Below, in pieces: positions 24,026-32,318 of a DNA stretch of 45,385 nucleotides (the first letter of the stretch is position 1; every line of letters starts with the position of its first letter). Below the pieces are notes generated by a model, which saw nothing but the letters and a program-made list of their open reading frames with translations, made no database searches and was not told the DNA's origin. The stretch is from Halomarina rubra. Its GTDB lineage: Archaea > Halobacteriota > Halobacteria > Halobacteriales > Haloarculaceae. The position numbers were made by a program, and so were the translations under genes. Where the stretch lies: NCBI RefSeq assembly GCF_023699475.1, contig NZ_JALXFV010000005.1, positions 339,746 to 385,130 on the forward strand, in the 5' to 3' direction.

Positions 24026-24256
24026 GGGCGGCGTTCTCGCGGCGGGGACAAAAAGTCACGCGCTCCGGTCTCGTGTGCCGCCAGGTCACCGCGATGGGTC
24101 GCCACGCCGTGTCGGGAGTCGGCCGGGACCGCCGTCGCGGCCGCGGGTGTGTCTATCGGTCCGTAGGCGGTTCCGTCAGCTCGTCGACACCCACGCCGTC
24201 GCCGAACTCGACCGTCGGGCGCAGTAGCTATGTAGCGGCCTCGTGTCCCCTCGAAC

Positions 24257-25552
24257 ATGTTCGGAACAAGCGGCATTCGCGGTCCCGTGGGTGACGTGGT
24301 GACGGCGGACCTCGCGCTCGCGGTCGGGCGGGCCGTGGGTGTCGAGGCGGACCGCGTCGTCGTCGGGCGAGACCCGCGTGCCAGCGGGCGACTGCTCGTC
24401 GACGCACTGACGGCGGGACTCCGGGAGATGGGCACGGACGTCGTCGACGTGGGCGAGGCGGCGACACCCACCGTCGCCCGCGCCGTCGCGTGGGAGGACT
24501 GCGACGCGGGCGTCTCGGTCACGGCGAGCCACAACCCCGCCGAGGACAACGGCATCAAACTCTGGCAGCCGAGCGGACAGGCGTACGACGAGGCCGGCCG
24601 CGAGCGCATCGAGGCACGACTCCGCGAGCGCGAGTTCGACCTCGAAGCGTGGGACGGTCTGGGCACCCGGACCAGCGCGGACGCGGGCGAGCGCCACGTC
24701 GAGGCGCTCGTCGACAGCGTCGACGTCGACGACCCGCCGGCGGTCGCCGTCGACCTCGGCAACGGCGCGGGTGCAGTGAGCGTCGAGGCCCTCCAGCGAC
24801 TCGGCTGTCACGTCGAGACGCTCAACGCCCAGCCCGACGGCCGATTCCCGGGGCGACCGAGCGAACCGAACGACGAGACGCTCACCTCGCTGTGTTCGCT
24901 CGTCGGCGCGAGCGACGCCGTGCTGGGCATCGCCCACGACGGCGACGCCGACCGGATGATGGCCGTCGACGAACACGGCGAGTTCGTCCCGAAGGACGCC
25001 CTGCTCGCCGTCCTCGCCGCCGAGTCGACGGCCGCGGGCGAGCGGGTGGCGGTCCCCGTCGACACCAGCCTCGCGGTGACGGACTACCTCGCCGAGCGCG
25101 ACGTCGCGGTCGAGCACACGCCCGTCGGAGACGTCTACGTCGCCGAGGCGCTGGGCGGGGACGTCACCTTCGGGGGCGAGCCGTCGGGGGCGTGGATCTG
25201 GCCCGACCAGACGCTCTGTCCGGACGGTCCGCTCGCGGCGTGTCGGCTCGTGGAACTCGCCGCCGACCGGCCGCTCTCCGAACGAATCGCCGAAGTGCCC
25301 GACTACCCCATCCGCCGGGCGAACGTCGAGGTCGAGGACAAAGCGCGGGTGATGGCCGACGTCCGCGAGCGAGCGAGCGGGGAGTACGACGCCGAGGACA
25401 TTTCGACCATCGACGGCGTGCGCGTCGACCGCGACGACGCGTGGTTCCTGGTGCGCGCCAGCGGGACCCAGCCGCTGGTGCGAGTCACCGCCGAAGCCAG
25501 AGACGCCGAGCGCGCAGAAGCAGTGTTGGAGGAAGCGCAGTCGCTGCTGTAG
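24257..25552 (+). CDS. glmM: Phosphohexomutase, probable phosphoglucosamine mutase
   Basis: A 431-residue phosphohexomutase, a second member of the same superfamily as pgm. It has MFGTSGIRGPVG at the N-terminus, the serine loop TASHNPAEDNGIK, HDGDADRMMAV, GGEPSGAWIW as sugar loop and RASGTQPLVRV as phosphate loop. The FGTSGIRG start is typical of GlmM/ManB-type archaeal enzymes, which make glucosamine 1-phosphate (or mannose 1-phosphate) for UDP-GlcNAc. Sugar specificity is uncertain because the sugar loop has Ala where GlmM usually has His. A TATA-like AGCTATGTAG sits about 27 nt before the ATG. Confidence 0.88.
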   Translation: MFGTSGIRGPVGDVVTADLALAVGRAVGVEADRVVVGRDPRASGRLLVDALTAGLREMGTDVVDVGEAATPTVARAVAWEDCDAGVSVTASHNPAEDNGIKLWQPSGQAYDEAGRERIEARLREREFDLEAWDGLGTRTSADAGERHVEALVDSVDVDDPPAVAVDLGNGAGAVSVEALQRLGCHVETLNAQPDGRFPGRPSEPNDETLTSLCSLVGASDAVLGIAHDGDADRMMAVDEHGEFVPKDALLAVLAAESTAAGERVAVPVDTSLAVTDYLAERDVAVEHTPVGDVYVAEALGGDVTFGGEPSGAWIWPDQTLCPDGPLAACRLVELAADRPLSERIAEVPDYPIRRANVEVEDKARVMADVRERASGEYDAEDISTIDGVRVDRDDAWFLVRASGTQPLVRVTAEARDAERAEAVLEEAQSLL

Positions 25553-25564
25553 TTCGCCTCTCGT

Positions 25565-25723
25565 TCAGATTCGACGCGTCGAGCGTGCCTCGCGGACGCT
25601 CGCACCGTCACGTATCTTGTCCTCGCAGTTCGGACAGACTCGGGGGCTCTCGATGCCGTCCGGCGTGAAGACCCGTGCGTACGCCACCGTGACGAAGGAA
25701 CCGCAGTTCTGGCATTCAGGCAT
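25565..25723 (-). CDS. Mini zinc-ribbon protein 2 (DUF7563-like, 52 aa)
   Basis: A 52-residue protein starting MPECQNCGSFVTVAYARVF with a second pair in VCPNCEDKI; the four cysteines should bind one zinc. It is homologous to the 49-residue protein at 21932-22081. The ATG at 25723 was chosen because the first Cys pair begins at residue 4 and a TATA box lies 30 nt upstream; longer frames are non-coding. It converges with glmM, with 12 nt between the stops. Confidence 0.82.
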   Translation of the reverse strand: MPECQNCGSFVTVAYARVFTPDGIESPRVCPNCEDKIRDGASVREARSTRRI

Positions 25724-25749
25724 ACACTGTAACGCTACACTTTCATAGA

Positions 25750-25757
25750 CTATAATG
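25750..25757 (-). promoter_or_regulatory. TATA box of mini zinc-ribbon gene 2
   Basis: CATTATAG on the minus strand, about 30 nt upstream of the ATG, in an AT-rich patch; predicts a leaderless mRNA. Confidence 0.55.
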
Positions 25758-25933
25758 GTGGCTGTCCCAGCAACGCTGACAGGCCCCCAGACGGGACTGT
25801 TCGGCATTTTCACCAGTCACACGGAGTGGTTATTTCATCCAATCGCCACGAAATAATCGTGTGTTTCGGTAGCGTGTGGCACGGCTCGAGTAGCGGGCGG
25901 AACACTGAGTAGCGCGCTGGTCGGACCCGGCGT

Positions 25934-26815
25934 ATGGACGTGGTCGTGTTCGGGGCCGGGAGTCTCGGGAGCCTGCTTGGTGGGTTGCTCGCACGCGCTC
26001 ACGACGTGACGCTCGTCGGTCGCCACCGGCACGTCGAGCGAGTCCGACGCGAGGGGCTTCGCGTCACGGGTGCCGTCGAGGCGACGGTGTTCCCCGACGC
26101 CCGGACCGACGCCCCCGCGAGCGCCGACCTCGCGCTCGTCACCGTCAAGGCCTACGACACCGCCGCCGCCGCGAGCGCGCTCGCCGACACCGACCTCGAC
26201 GCGACGCTCTCGCTCCAGAACGGGCTGGGCAACGAACGCCGCCTCGCGGAGGCACTCGACGCACCCGCGCTCGCCGGCACCTGCACCTACGGCGCGCGCC
26301 TCGTCGGCCCCGGCGAGGTGGCCTGCACGGGCGTCGGAGAGGTCGTCCTCGGCGCTCGGGAGGGTGGGGCCTCGACGCTCGCCGACCGCGTCGGCGCGGC
26401 GTTCACCGAGGCCGACGTCGCGACGACCGTCGCCGACGACATGCCCCGTCGCCTCTGGGAGAAACTCGCCGTCAACGCCGGCATCAACGCCCCGACCGCA
26501 CTCGCCCGTATCCAGAACGGCTCGTTACTGGACGGCGACGTCGCCGACCTGACCCGGACGGCAGCCTGCGAGGTGGCCGCCGCCGCCCGCGCCGACGGTG
26601 TCGACCTCACCGACGACGCGGCCGTCAACGCCGTCGAGCGGGTCGCCCGCGCCACCGCCGACAACCGCTCGTCGATGCTCCAGGACGTCGAGAAGGCCCG
26701 CCGGACCGAAGTCGACAGCATCAACGGCGTCGTCTCGGGGCCGGACGCACCCGTCAACCGGACGCTCACCGCGCTGCTCCGAGCGTGGGAGCGCGAACGG
26801 GGGTTGCGGGAGTAG
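25934..26815 (+). CDS. panE: 2-dehydropantoate 2-reductase (ketopantoate reductase)
   Basis: A 293-residue NADPH-dependent reductase of the PanE/ApbA family making pantoate for coenzyme A. The Rossmann motif VVVFGAGSLGSLLGGLLA opens the protein, LVTVKAYDT carries the Lys near the nicotinamide, LQNGLGNE is the family signature, and LWEKLAVNAGINAPTAL contains the catalytic Lys of the C-terminal domain. Haloarchaea use the PanE/phosphopantothenate synthetase route to CoA. The ATG at 25934 starts the first strand exactly. Confidence 0.92.
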   Translation: MDVVVFGAGSLGSLLGGLLARAHDVTLVGRHRHVERVRREGLRVTGAVEATVFPDARTDAPASADLALVTVKAYDTAAAASALADTDLDATLSLQNGLGNERRLAEALDAPALAGTCTYGARLVGPGEVACTGVGEVVLGAREGGASTLADRVGAAFTEADVATTVADDMPRRLWEKLAVNAGINAPTALARIQNGSLLDGDVADLTRTAACEVAAAARADGVDLTDDAAVNAVERVARATADNRSSMLQDVEKARRTEVDSINGVVSGPDAPVNRTLTALLRAWERERGLRE

Positions 26816-26996
26816 CGAGGGGCGGGAGGGACGGTGGCGGCGCTGTCGGCGCTGTGCGGTTCGTAGCGGGATGGTTGGCTCGTCGGCCGTACCGCGAGCG
26901 ACCAGCGGGAGCGAGCGGACCGACGAGGGAACGGAGCCGCGGCTTGCCGTGGCGGAGTGAGTGAGGAGGATTTTGGTCCAGATTTTACACTGCCGA

Positions 26997-27011
26997 GGTC
27001 GCTTCGCGACC
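26997..27011. terminator. Hairpin between convergent panE and NifU-domain genes
   Basis: GGTCGC-TTC-GCGACC, a perfect 6-bp stem, between two converging genes. The 218-nt spacer also holds GC-rich sequence with GCGAGCG-like runs and an AT-rich patch (ATTTTGG, ATTTTAC). It may end both transcripts; a dispersed intergenic repeat is the alternative. Confidence 0.35.
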
Positions 27012-27033
27012 CCGGCGCGTGATAAAAGGTGGT

Positions 27034-27399
27034 TTAGAACGGCGCGGCCGGACCTTCGTCGTCGTCGCTGTCGACGCTGCCGCCGCGGGACTCGCCGGGG
27101 AACGACGGGGACATGCCGTCGCCGCCGCCGTGGCCGCCGGCCATGCCGGTGTCGGCATGGACCTGCGAGATTTCGGGAATCTCCTTGGTCATGCGGGACT
27201 TGATGGCCTGGATGGTCATCGGCGAGATGCCACAGCCCGAGCAGGCACCGCCGAGGCGCAGCGACACCGACCCCTCGTCCATGTCGAGGTTGGTGATGGC
27301 GGCGCTCCCGCCGTGCATCTGAATCTGCGGGAAGTTGCGGCGGAGGAAGTTGGTCACGTCCTCGCGGAGTTCGTCCTCCGAACGTGCTTCGGTGCTCAT
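27034..27399 (-). CDS. NifU C-terminal domain protein (Fe-S cluster scaffold/carrier)
   Basis: A 121-residue protein with one NifU-like domain (residues about 8-75). GGACSGCGISPMT gives the cluster-ligating C53-x2-C56. Such Nfu proteins carry a 4Fe-4S cluster bridged between two subunits to target enzymes. The last 45 residues are a Gly/Asp-rich low-complexity tail (GGHGGGDG, DSDDDEG) not part of the family fold, probably an adaptation to high salt. It is transcribed after the DUF5783 gene on the same strand with 42 nt between. Confidence 0.92.
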   Translation of the reverse strand: MSTEARSEDELREDVTNFLRRNFPQIQMHGGSAAITNLDMDEGSVSLRLGGACSGCGISPMTIQAIKSRMTKEIPEISQVHADTGMAGGHGGGDGMSPSFPGESRGGSVDSDDDEGPAAPF

Positions 27400-27441
27400 G
27401 GACGGGGATAGCGGACGAGGACGCTTAGATGTTGTGTGTAC

Positions 27442-27774
27442 TCACTCGCCGACCGGCTCGGCGACGTCGAACTCCCGGCGAAGCTGACGTCGCAGTTCCT
27501 CGACGTAGCGTTCGAGGACGGCGTCGAACCGCTCGCGCTCGACGACGACGCCCTGCAGTCGCTCGTAGGGCGCTTCGGGGAGTTCGATGCGGAACTCGCC
27601 GCCCTCGTAGAACGGCTCGCTCTCGTTGAGCACCATCTGGTCGATGCCGTGGATCAGCCCCGAGTCGTACTCGGCGTTCATCACGTCGAACGCGCGCTTG
27701 TACGCCTGCTGGAGCGCGGTGAAGTGCTCGACGTACTTCTCCTCCTCGAAGGTCTCGGGGTCGAAGTCGGTCAT
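27442..27774 (-). CDS. DUF5783-like conserved haloarchaeal protein
   Basis: A 110-residue acidic cytoplasmic protein of unknown function with no Cys or membrane segment. Conserved-looking parts are YVEHFTALQQAYKRAFDVMN, IDQMVLNESEPFYEGGEF and LERYVEELRRQLRREF; the predicted structure is mostly helical. I recognise it as the haloarchaeal DUF5783 family. The nearby downstream NifU-domain gene suggests, weakly, co-transcription. Confidence 0.75.
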   Translation of the reverse strand: MTDFDPETFEEEKYVEHFTALQQAYKRAFDVMNAEYDSGLIHGIDQMVLNESEPFYEGGEFRIELPEAPYERLQGVVVERERFDAVLERYVEELRRQLRREFDVAEPVGE

Positions 27775-27881
27775 ACTCGCGAGTCAGCGGCGGGAGGTAA
27801 AAGCCGGACGGTCGGACGCGACGGCCCGGCGAACGGCGCAGATTCCGAACGCTTACTTTCGTCGAAAAGTCAGAACGCGTG

Positions 27882-29285
27882 ATGACTGATTCGGTGCGCC
27901 ACCGACTGATGGGCTTCGGTGGCGTCTTCGCCCTCACGGCCCTGACGGTCGTGCTGGTCAACAACCCCGCCGTTCAGTCGTTCGCCACCTCCATCCCCGT
28001 CCTCCAACGGCTCTCGCCCGACCCACCGGGGAGCGCCGAGTTCCTCATCGAACTGCTCGTCACGCTGGTCGTGTTCACCGTGGCGTTCGTCCCGCTGTAC
28101 CGCCCCCAACCGCGGCGCATCCTGGACGTGCTCGTCCAGTGCATCGAGCGGGTCGTGCTCGCCGGCCTCGTCCTCGCGACCATCGGCTACTTCGACTACA
28201 CCTACCGCCTCCCGCGGTTCACCCTCCTCGTCGTCGTCCCGATTCTAGGCGTCGCACTCCCGATGTGGTTCGTCTGGATCCGCCGCCGCCCCGCCCGCGA
28301 GACCAACCGGGCCATCGTCGTCGGCGACGACCCCCGACAGATCGAGCGGGACATCGAGGACACCGAGGTCCCCCTGCTGGGTTACCTCTGTCCGTCAAGC
28401 CGGTTCCGCGCCGAAGGCGAGTCCGTGCGCGCGTTGTCGGACGGCGGGGTCTCGGCGGACGGTCTGGAACGCCTCGGCGGCCTCTCGCGCATCGAGGACG
28501 TGCTGGTGTCCTACGACGTCGACACCGCGGTGTTGGCGTTCGAACAGGCCGACCGCGCGGAGTTCTTCGGCGCGCTCGACGCCTGTTTCGAACACGGCGT
28601 CGACGCGAAGGTCCACCGCGAACACGCCGACTCGGTGCTGACCGAGGATGCGGCGGCCGGCACGCTCGTCGACGTCGAGATCGAGCCGTGGGACGTCGAG
28701 GACTACCTGCTGAAACGCGCGTTCGACGTCGTGTTCGCGACGGTCGGCCTGGCGCTGCTCGCACCGGTCATCGTCCTGATCTCGCTCGCCATCAAACTCG
28801 ACGACGGCGGGCCGGTGCTCTACAGACAGGACCGGACGGCCGTGTTCGGGGAGGTGTTCGACGTCTACAAGTTCCGGACGATGACCCCGGAAGGAGCGTC
28901 GGACGTCCCCGTCGAGGACGCCGACAACGACCGTATCACCCGTGTCGGCAAGTGGTTGCGGCAGACGCACCTCGACGAGGTTCCACAGCTCTGGTCGATC
29001 CTGAAGGGTGAGATGAGCGTCGTCGGCCCCCGAGCGGTGTGGACGGCCGAGGAAGGCCACCTCGAAGCGGAGTCCGACACCTGGCGCAAACGCTGGTTCA
29101 TCAAACCGGGGCTGACCGGGTTGGCGCAGATCAACCAAGCGAAGAGCACGGACCCGACGGCCAAGCACTACCACGATATGCGGTACGTCGCCGAGCAGTC
29201 GTTCTGGTTCGATCTGAAGATTATCGCTCGGCAGGTTTGGGCAGTCGGAGTCGACATGTGGGGGATGACTTCTTCTCGGCGCTGA
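27882..29285 (+). CDS. Polyprenyl-phosphate sugar-1-phosphate transferase (phosphoglycosyl transferase)
   Basis: A 467-residue membrane enzyme of the bacterial sugar transferase (WbaP/PssY-like) type, which starts a lipid-linked glycan by moving a sugar 1-phosphate from a nucleotide sugar to a polyprenyl phosphate. There are about four N-terminal helices, a Rossmann-like middle domain (AIVVGDDPRQIERDI) and the C-terminal catalytic domain from about residue 277: KRAFDVVFATVGLALLAPV, YRQDRTAVFGEVFDVYKFRTM, LDEVPQLWSILKGEMSVVGPR and KPGLTGLAQIN. The catalytic Asp-Glu pair in HLDEVPQ is present. The ATG at 27882 directly follows a GTG that could also start it. It is GC-rich like the chromosome and stands at the left edge of the AT-richer glycan island. 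Confidence 0.92.
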   Translation: MTDSVRHRLMGFGGVFALTALTVVLVNNPAVQSFATSIPVLQRLSPDPPGSAEFLIELLVTLVVFTVAFVPLYRPQPRRILDVLVQCIERVVLAGLVLATIGYFDYTYRLPRFTLLVVVPILGVALPMWFVWIRRRPARETNRAIVVGDDPRQIERDIEDTEVPLLGYLCPSSRFRAEGESVRALSDGGVSADGLERLGGLSRIEDVLVSYDVDTAVLAFEQADRAEFFGALDACFEHGVDAKVHREHADSVLTEDAAAGTLVDVEIEPWDVEDYLLKRAFDVVFATVGLALLAPVIVLISLAIKLDDGGPVLYRQDRTAVFGEVFDVYKFRTMTPEGASDVPVEDADNDRITRVGKWLRQTHLDEVPQLWSILKGEMSVVGPRAVWTAEEGHLEAESDTWRKRWFIKPGLTGLAQINQAKSTDPTAKHYHDMRYVAEQSFWFDLKIIARQVWAVGVDMWGMTSSRR

Positions 29286-29528
29286 GTCACAGGTAACAAC
29301 ACACGACGGACCGCAACTCCACAGAGGGTAAATCATCCCCAGATAGCAGCATCTTCGTGGTGTCAATCACAGAGAGCAGTAGATCGCATCGGAGGATGAG
29401 ATGAGCGGTATCGTGAGGATATCTCTCGGAACGAGCGCAGTCACGATGGGGCCGATTTGAGCCAGAAGACGACCGTGACTTGTCTCTCTGTGCGGCCAAC
29501 CATGGGCGAAAACAACTTCAGGACAAAA

Positions 29529-31010
29529 TCAGTCGATTGCTTGGCTGATAGTCCCTCGAAAGATTCTCCGCTCTTCGTCCTCTACACCGACGATTCGAAT
29601 ATACGTGAGGAGATAAGCGGATAGGAACACCAAATAGAGCAGATATGAAGCGGTTCCCTCCATCGAAGTTGCGAGATAGTGGAGGAGGGTGGCGAGTCCA
29701 AACGTGGTAGCAGAAAACGCTAGAAGTGGTGTTCGAACGGGAACGATTCGAGTGGCACGGTAGAGAACCAACGAGTAGAGGGCGTTGATGAAGACATACG
29801 AGACGGTGGTCGCGACCGCAGCACCTACCAGGGAAAACTCTGGAATTAGAAGTAGGTTCAGAACGACGTTGACGGCTGCAGCGAGTACGTTGATGTAGAG
29901 AATCACCCGAGTCCGCCCGAGCGACGTCAGTGTTGTCCCATTCAGCCCAACGACCGAGTGGATATAGAACCCAACTGCCAGAAGACTCAGTGCCAAACCT
30001 CCGGAGACGTATTCAGGGCCGTACAACAGTCCGATGATATCTTCGGAGTAGACGACGAATCCGACTAGAATCGGTGTCGTAGTCAGGAACAGCCACTTCG
30101 TGACCAATTGGTAGTTCTGATGAATTCGGTCCACCTGCTCGGCTTTGTCCAATTCAGAAATGCGTGGCATGTAGATGAAGCGGAAGGACCGGAGGAAAGC
30201 CAAGAGGAGTATCGCGGTTGGATACACGACGTTGTAGACGCCGACATCAGCCTGGGTCGAGAAGAGACCGAGCATCAGCGTATCGACATCGGAGAGTACG
30301 AGACTGAGTGCCCCGGTTAGAAACAGGGGGGCGGAGAACGAGAGTAGTTCTCGTATGTGAGTCTCCTCTGGAACGGAGAGATCGAAGTCCGTCCACCTGT
30401 ACACGTATGCCAACCCCACCACTGCTGCAATCACGTACGCACAGACGTAGGCACCAGCCACACCGAGTGAGCCTGCTCCGATGAGGACTACACAGCCGAT
30501 ACCCACGATTCTGGAGATAGGGTACGTGAGGTTTCGGATGAACACCTTTGGGAGTGAGCGCTGGTACCCCTGACTGACCCCAATTGCGAGGCGCATCATC
30601 GCCGCCGCCGGAACAGAGACCGCGAGTACGGTGATCACTGCGGACAGCTGAGGGGTATCGAACGCCACAGTGGCTAACCAGTCAGCCGAGGCGACGAGAA
30701 CCGCCGTCGCCACGAGCGAGAGCATTCCCACGATTCCTATCGCTCCCCATAAGAGTCCGTGTTTCTCTCCTTCTCGGTCGAGTCGCGGAAGAAACCGGCC
30801 GACACCAGTATGAACACCGGCTAACACAACGGTTGTAGTCATCGCGAGTATCGTCACTCCGAGAGCGACACCACCATAGTCGACCTTGCCCAGATACCGG
30901 GCGATAATTATCTTCCCGACGAGGGAGATGAGTAGTTCAATGGAGAGTCCAGCGAACAGTACCCATCCACCAGTGAAGATCGATTTGAGACCAGACGTGT
31001 CCTCACTCAT
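29529..31010 (-). CDS. Oligosaccharide flippase (Wzx/MATE-like polysaccharide biosynthesis protein)
   Basis: A 493-residue membrane protein with about 12-14 helices, of the polysaccharide-export branch of the MOP superfamily, expected to flip a lipid-linked oligosaccharide across the membrane. GWVLFAGLSIELLISLVGKIIIARYLG near the N-terminus and the long run of hydrophobic segments with charged short loops are typical, as is the LLYGPEYVSGGLALSLLAVG region in the second half. The gene overlaps the end of the GT4 gene by 8 nt, so the two are one operon. Codon use is AT-richer than the chromosome. Confidence 0.88.
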   Translation of the reverse strand: MSEDTSGLKSIFTGGWVLFAGLSIELLISLVGKIIIARYLGKVDYGGVALGVTILAMTTTVVLAGVHTGVGRFLPRLDREGEKHGLLWGAIGIVGMLSLVATAVLVASADWLATVAFDTPQLSAVITVLAVSVPAAAMMRLAIGVSQGYQRSLPKVFIRNLTYPISRIVGIGCVVLIGAGSLGVAGAYVCAYVIAAVVGLAYVYRWTDFDLSVPEETHIRELLSFSAPLFLTGALSLVLSDVDTLMLGLFSTQADVGVYNVVYPTAILLLAFLRSFRFIYMPRISELDKAEQVDRIHQNYQLVTKWLFLTTTPILVGFVVYSEDIIGLLYGPEYVSGGLALSLLAVGFYIHSVVGLNGTTLTSLGRTRVILYINVLAAAVNVVLNLLLIPEFSLVGAAVATTVSYVFINALYSLVLYRATRIVPVRTPLLAFSATTFGLATLLHYLATSMEGTASYLLYLVFLSAYLLTYIRIVGVEDEERRIFRGTISQAID

Positions 31011-32070
31011 CGAAGAAGGTGGTCAGGTACGATTCGAACTGTGAGCCGATCACTTCCGAGTCGTTGTTGGACTTAACGTACTGGTATCCCTGTTCTCCGA
31101 GTCGTTCTCTCTCTTTCGGTGAATCGAGGAGTTCCCCGATACAACGTTCGAGTTCTTCTGGCTTGTCCAGATCGACGAGATATCCCGTCTCTCCGTCCAC
31201 AATCTGTTCACGCATGCCGACGGCGTCGTTCGCAACGACTGGTGTTCGCGACGCGTAGGCCTCCAACACGGTCGACGGGTATCCATCAAGGAGCGAGAAG
31301 TGGACGAAGATGTCCGCACGGTTGTATAGCGATTCGATTTCGGAGACGTATCCAAGGACTCGAATGTCTCCGGGGAGCGCCTCGGCACGCTCCTCAACGC
31401 GGTACTGATACGGACCTTGGCCGGCGATGAGCAGTGTCGTATCAGAGTTCTTCTCGAGAACAGTGGACAGAGGTCCGAGAGACTGCATCAAGCCTCGCGT
31501 CTTCTTTTGATACTGCATATTTGCAACAGCGAGGATGACTTTTTGCCCTTCGGGGAGGTCAAGCGATGTCTGCGGATTCTCGTCACACTCACTGTCAAGC
31601 ATAAAACAGGGAGTATTCACCACGACCCCGCGTTCGTCATCACTCGGGTATAGGTCTTGTAGATACTCCGAAACGAACAGGTGGTTTCGTGTCGCCTTGA
31701 GGGAAGTCATCGTGGCGACGTAGCGTGGTATCTGTTTGACAGCCTGCGTGTAGGTGCCCGTCGCCAGATGCCTCCGGAACGTACTGCGATGCTCGGTCAT
31801 CGCATCGCCCCGAATTCGAACTACATACGGAATCGAGAACAGAACTCTCGACACCGCAACGGCGAAACCAGCGAAGGAGAGTGAATCGACGATGACTACA
31901 GTCGGGTCTTCGGAGCCAATCGCTCTGATGAGGTCCGGAACCTGCCCAACGGCAGTGATGGTAAACGACGTTGTTGGAACGCCTGCTTCCGCGAGTGGAC
32001 GAGTGATCTTCTCCCCTCGGTCGCTTGTCGAGACGACGAAGACACTCAACGGGTTGGAAGGGGTTGGCAT
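31003..32070 (-). CDS. Glycosyltransferase, GT4 family
   Basis: A 355-residue GT-B fold retaining glycosyltransferase. The C-terminal half has the nucleotide-sugar binding signature: VILAVANMQYQKKTRGL, TLLIAGQGPYQYRVEERA, FVHFSLLDGYPSTVLEAYASRTPVVANDAVG (E-x7-E region, here in the DGYPSTVLEAYA form) and GYLVDLDKPEEL. It would add one sugar to the lipid-linked glycan on the cytoplasmic face. Donor and acceptor cannot be inferred. It overlaps the flippase by 8 nt and follows the polymerase gene after 248 nt. Confidence 0.88.
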   Translation of the reverse strand: MPTPSNPLSVFVVSTSDRGEKITRPLAEAGVPTTSFTITAVGQVPDLIRAIGSEDPTVVIVDSLSFAGFAVAVSRVLFSIPYVVRIRGDAMTEHRSTFRRHLATGTYTQAVKQIPRYVATMTSLKATRNHLFVSEYLQDLYPSDDERGVVVNTPCFMLDSECDENPQTSLDLPEGQKVILAVANMQYQKKTRGLMQSLGPLSTVLEKNSDTTLLIAGQGPYQYRVEERAEALPGDIRVLGYVSEIESLYNRADIFVHFSLLDGYPSTVLEAYASRTPVVANDAVGMREQIVDGETGYLVDLDKPEELERCIGELLDSPKERERLGEQGYQYVKSNNDSEVIGSQFESYLTTFFDE

Positions 32071-32318
32071 CAGGGTATCCTGTCAAGAGTCATGAACTGA
32101 TTAAGAACGGGGCGGCGAATTGGTCGTCTTCTGAAGAGGTTGTCGTCAAGCAAGTGAGTGCAGTTGATAACCGTTTGGAATCGTCCTAACTCAGCGCGCT
32201 TTGACTTCAAGAGTAACCCAGAGCTGACTGAAGGCGAGGGGCACAACGGCAGCGAGTAGCCGCTACGTTCCGTTCGGTGTGTTCCGAGTGAAGTCCGAGG
32301 GGAGACGGCCGGAACGAG

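Noticed and set aside
24168-24245. Minus-strand frame reading TVEFGDGVGVDELTEPP in the rpiA-glmM spacer
   Set aside because: It has protein-like composition and ends in a stop, but no start codon precedes it and the glmM promoter lies at its upstream end. A decayed gene cannot be excluded.
29286-29528. Possible small gene after the phosphoglycosyl transferase
   Set aside because: A 70-codon minus frame exists but it is Arg/Ser-rich, lacks motifs and has no good promoter spacing; left as spacer.
32071-32318. Search for transposase remnant in the spacer after the polymerase gene
   Set aside because: A 34-codon frame (ending EGEGHNGSE) and a 7-bp inverted pair CGTTCCG/CGGAACG are present, but nothing matches a known transposase and no target-site duplication is seen.
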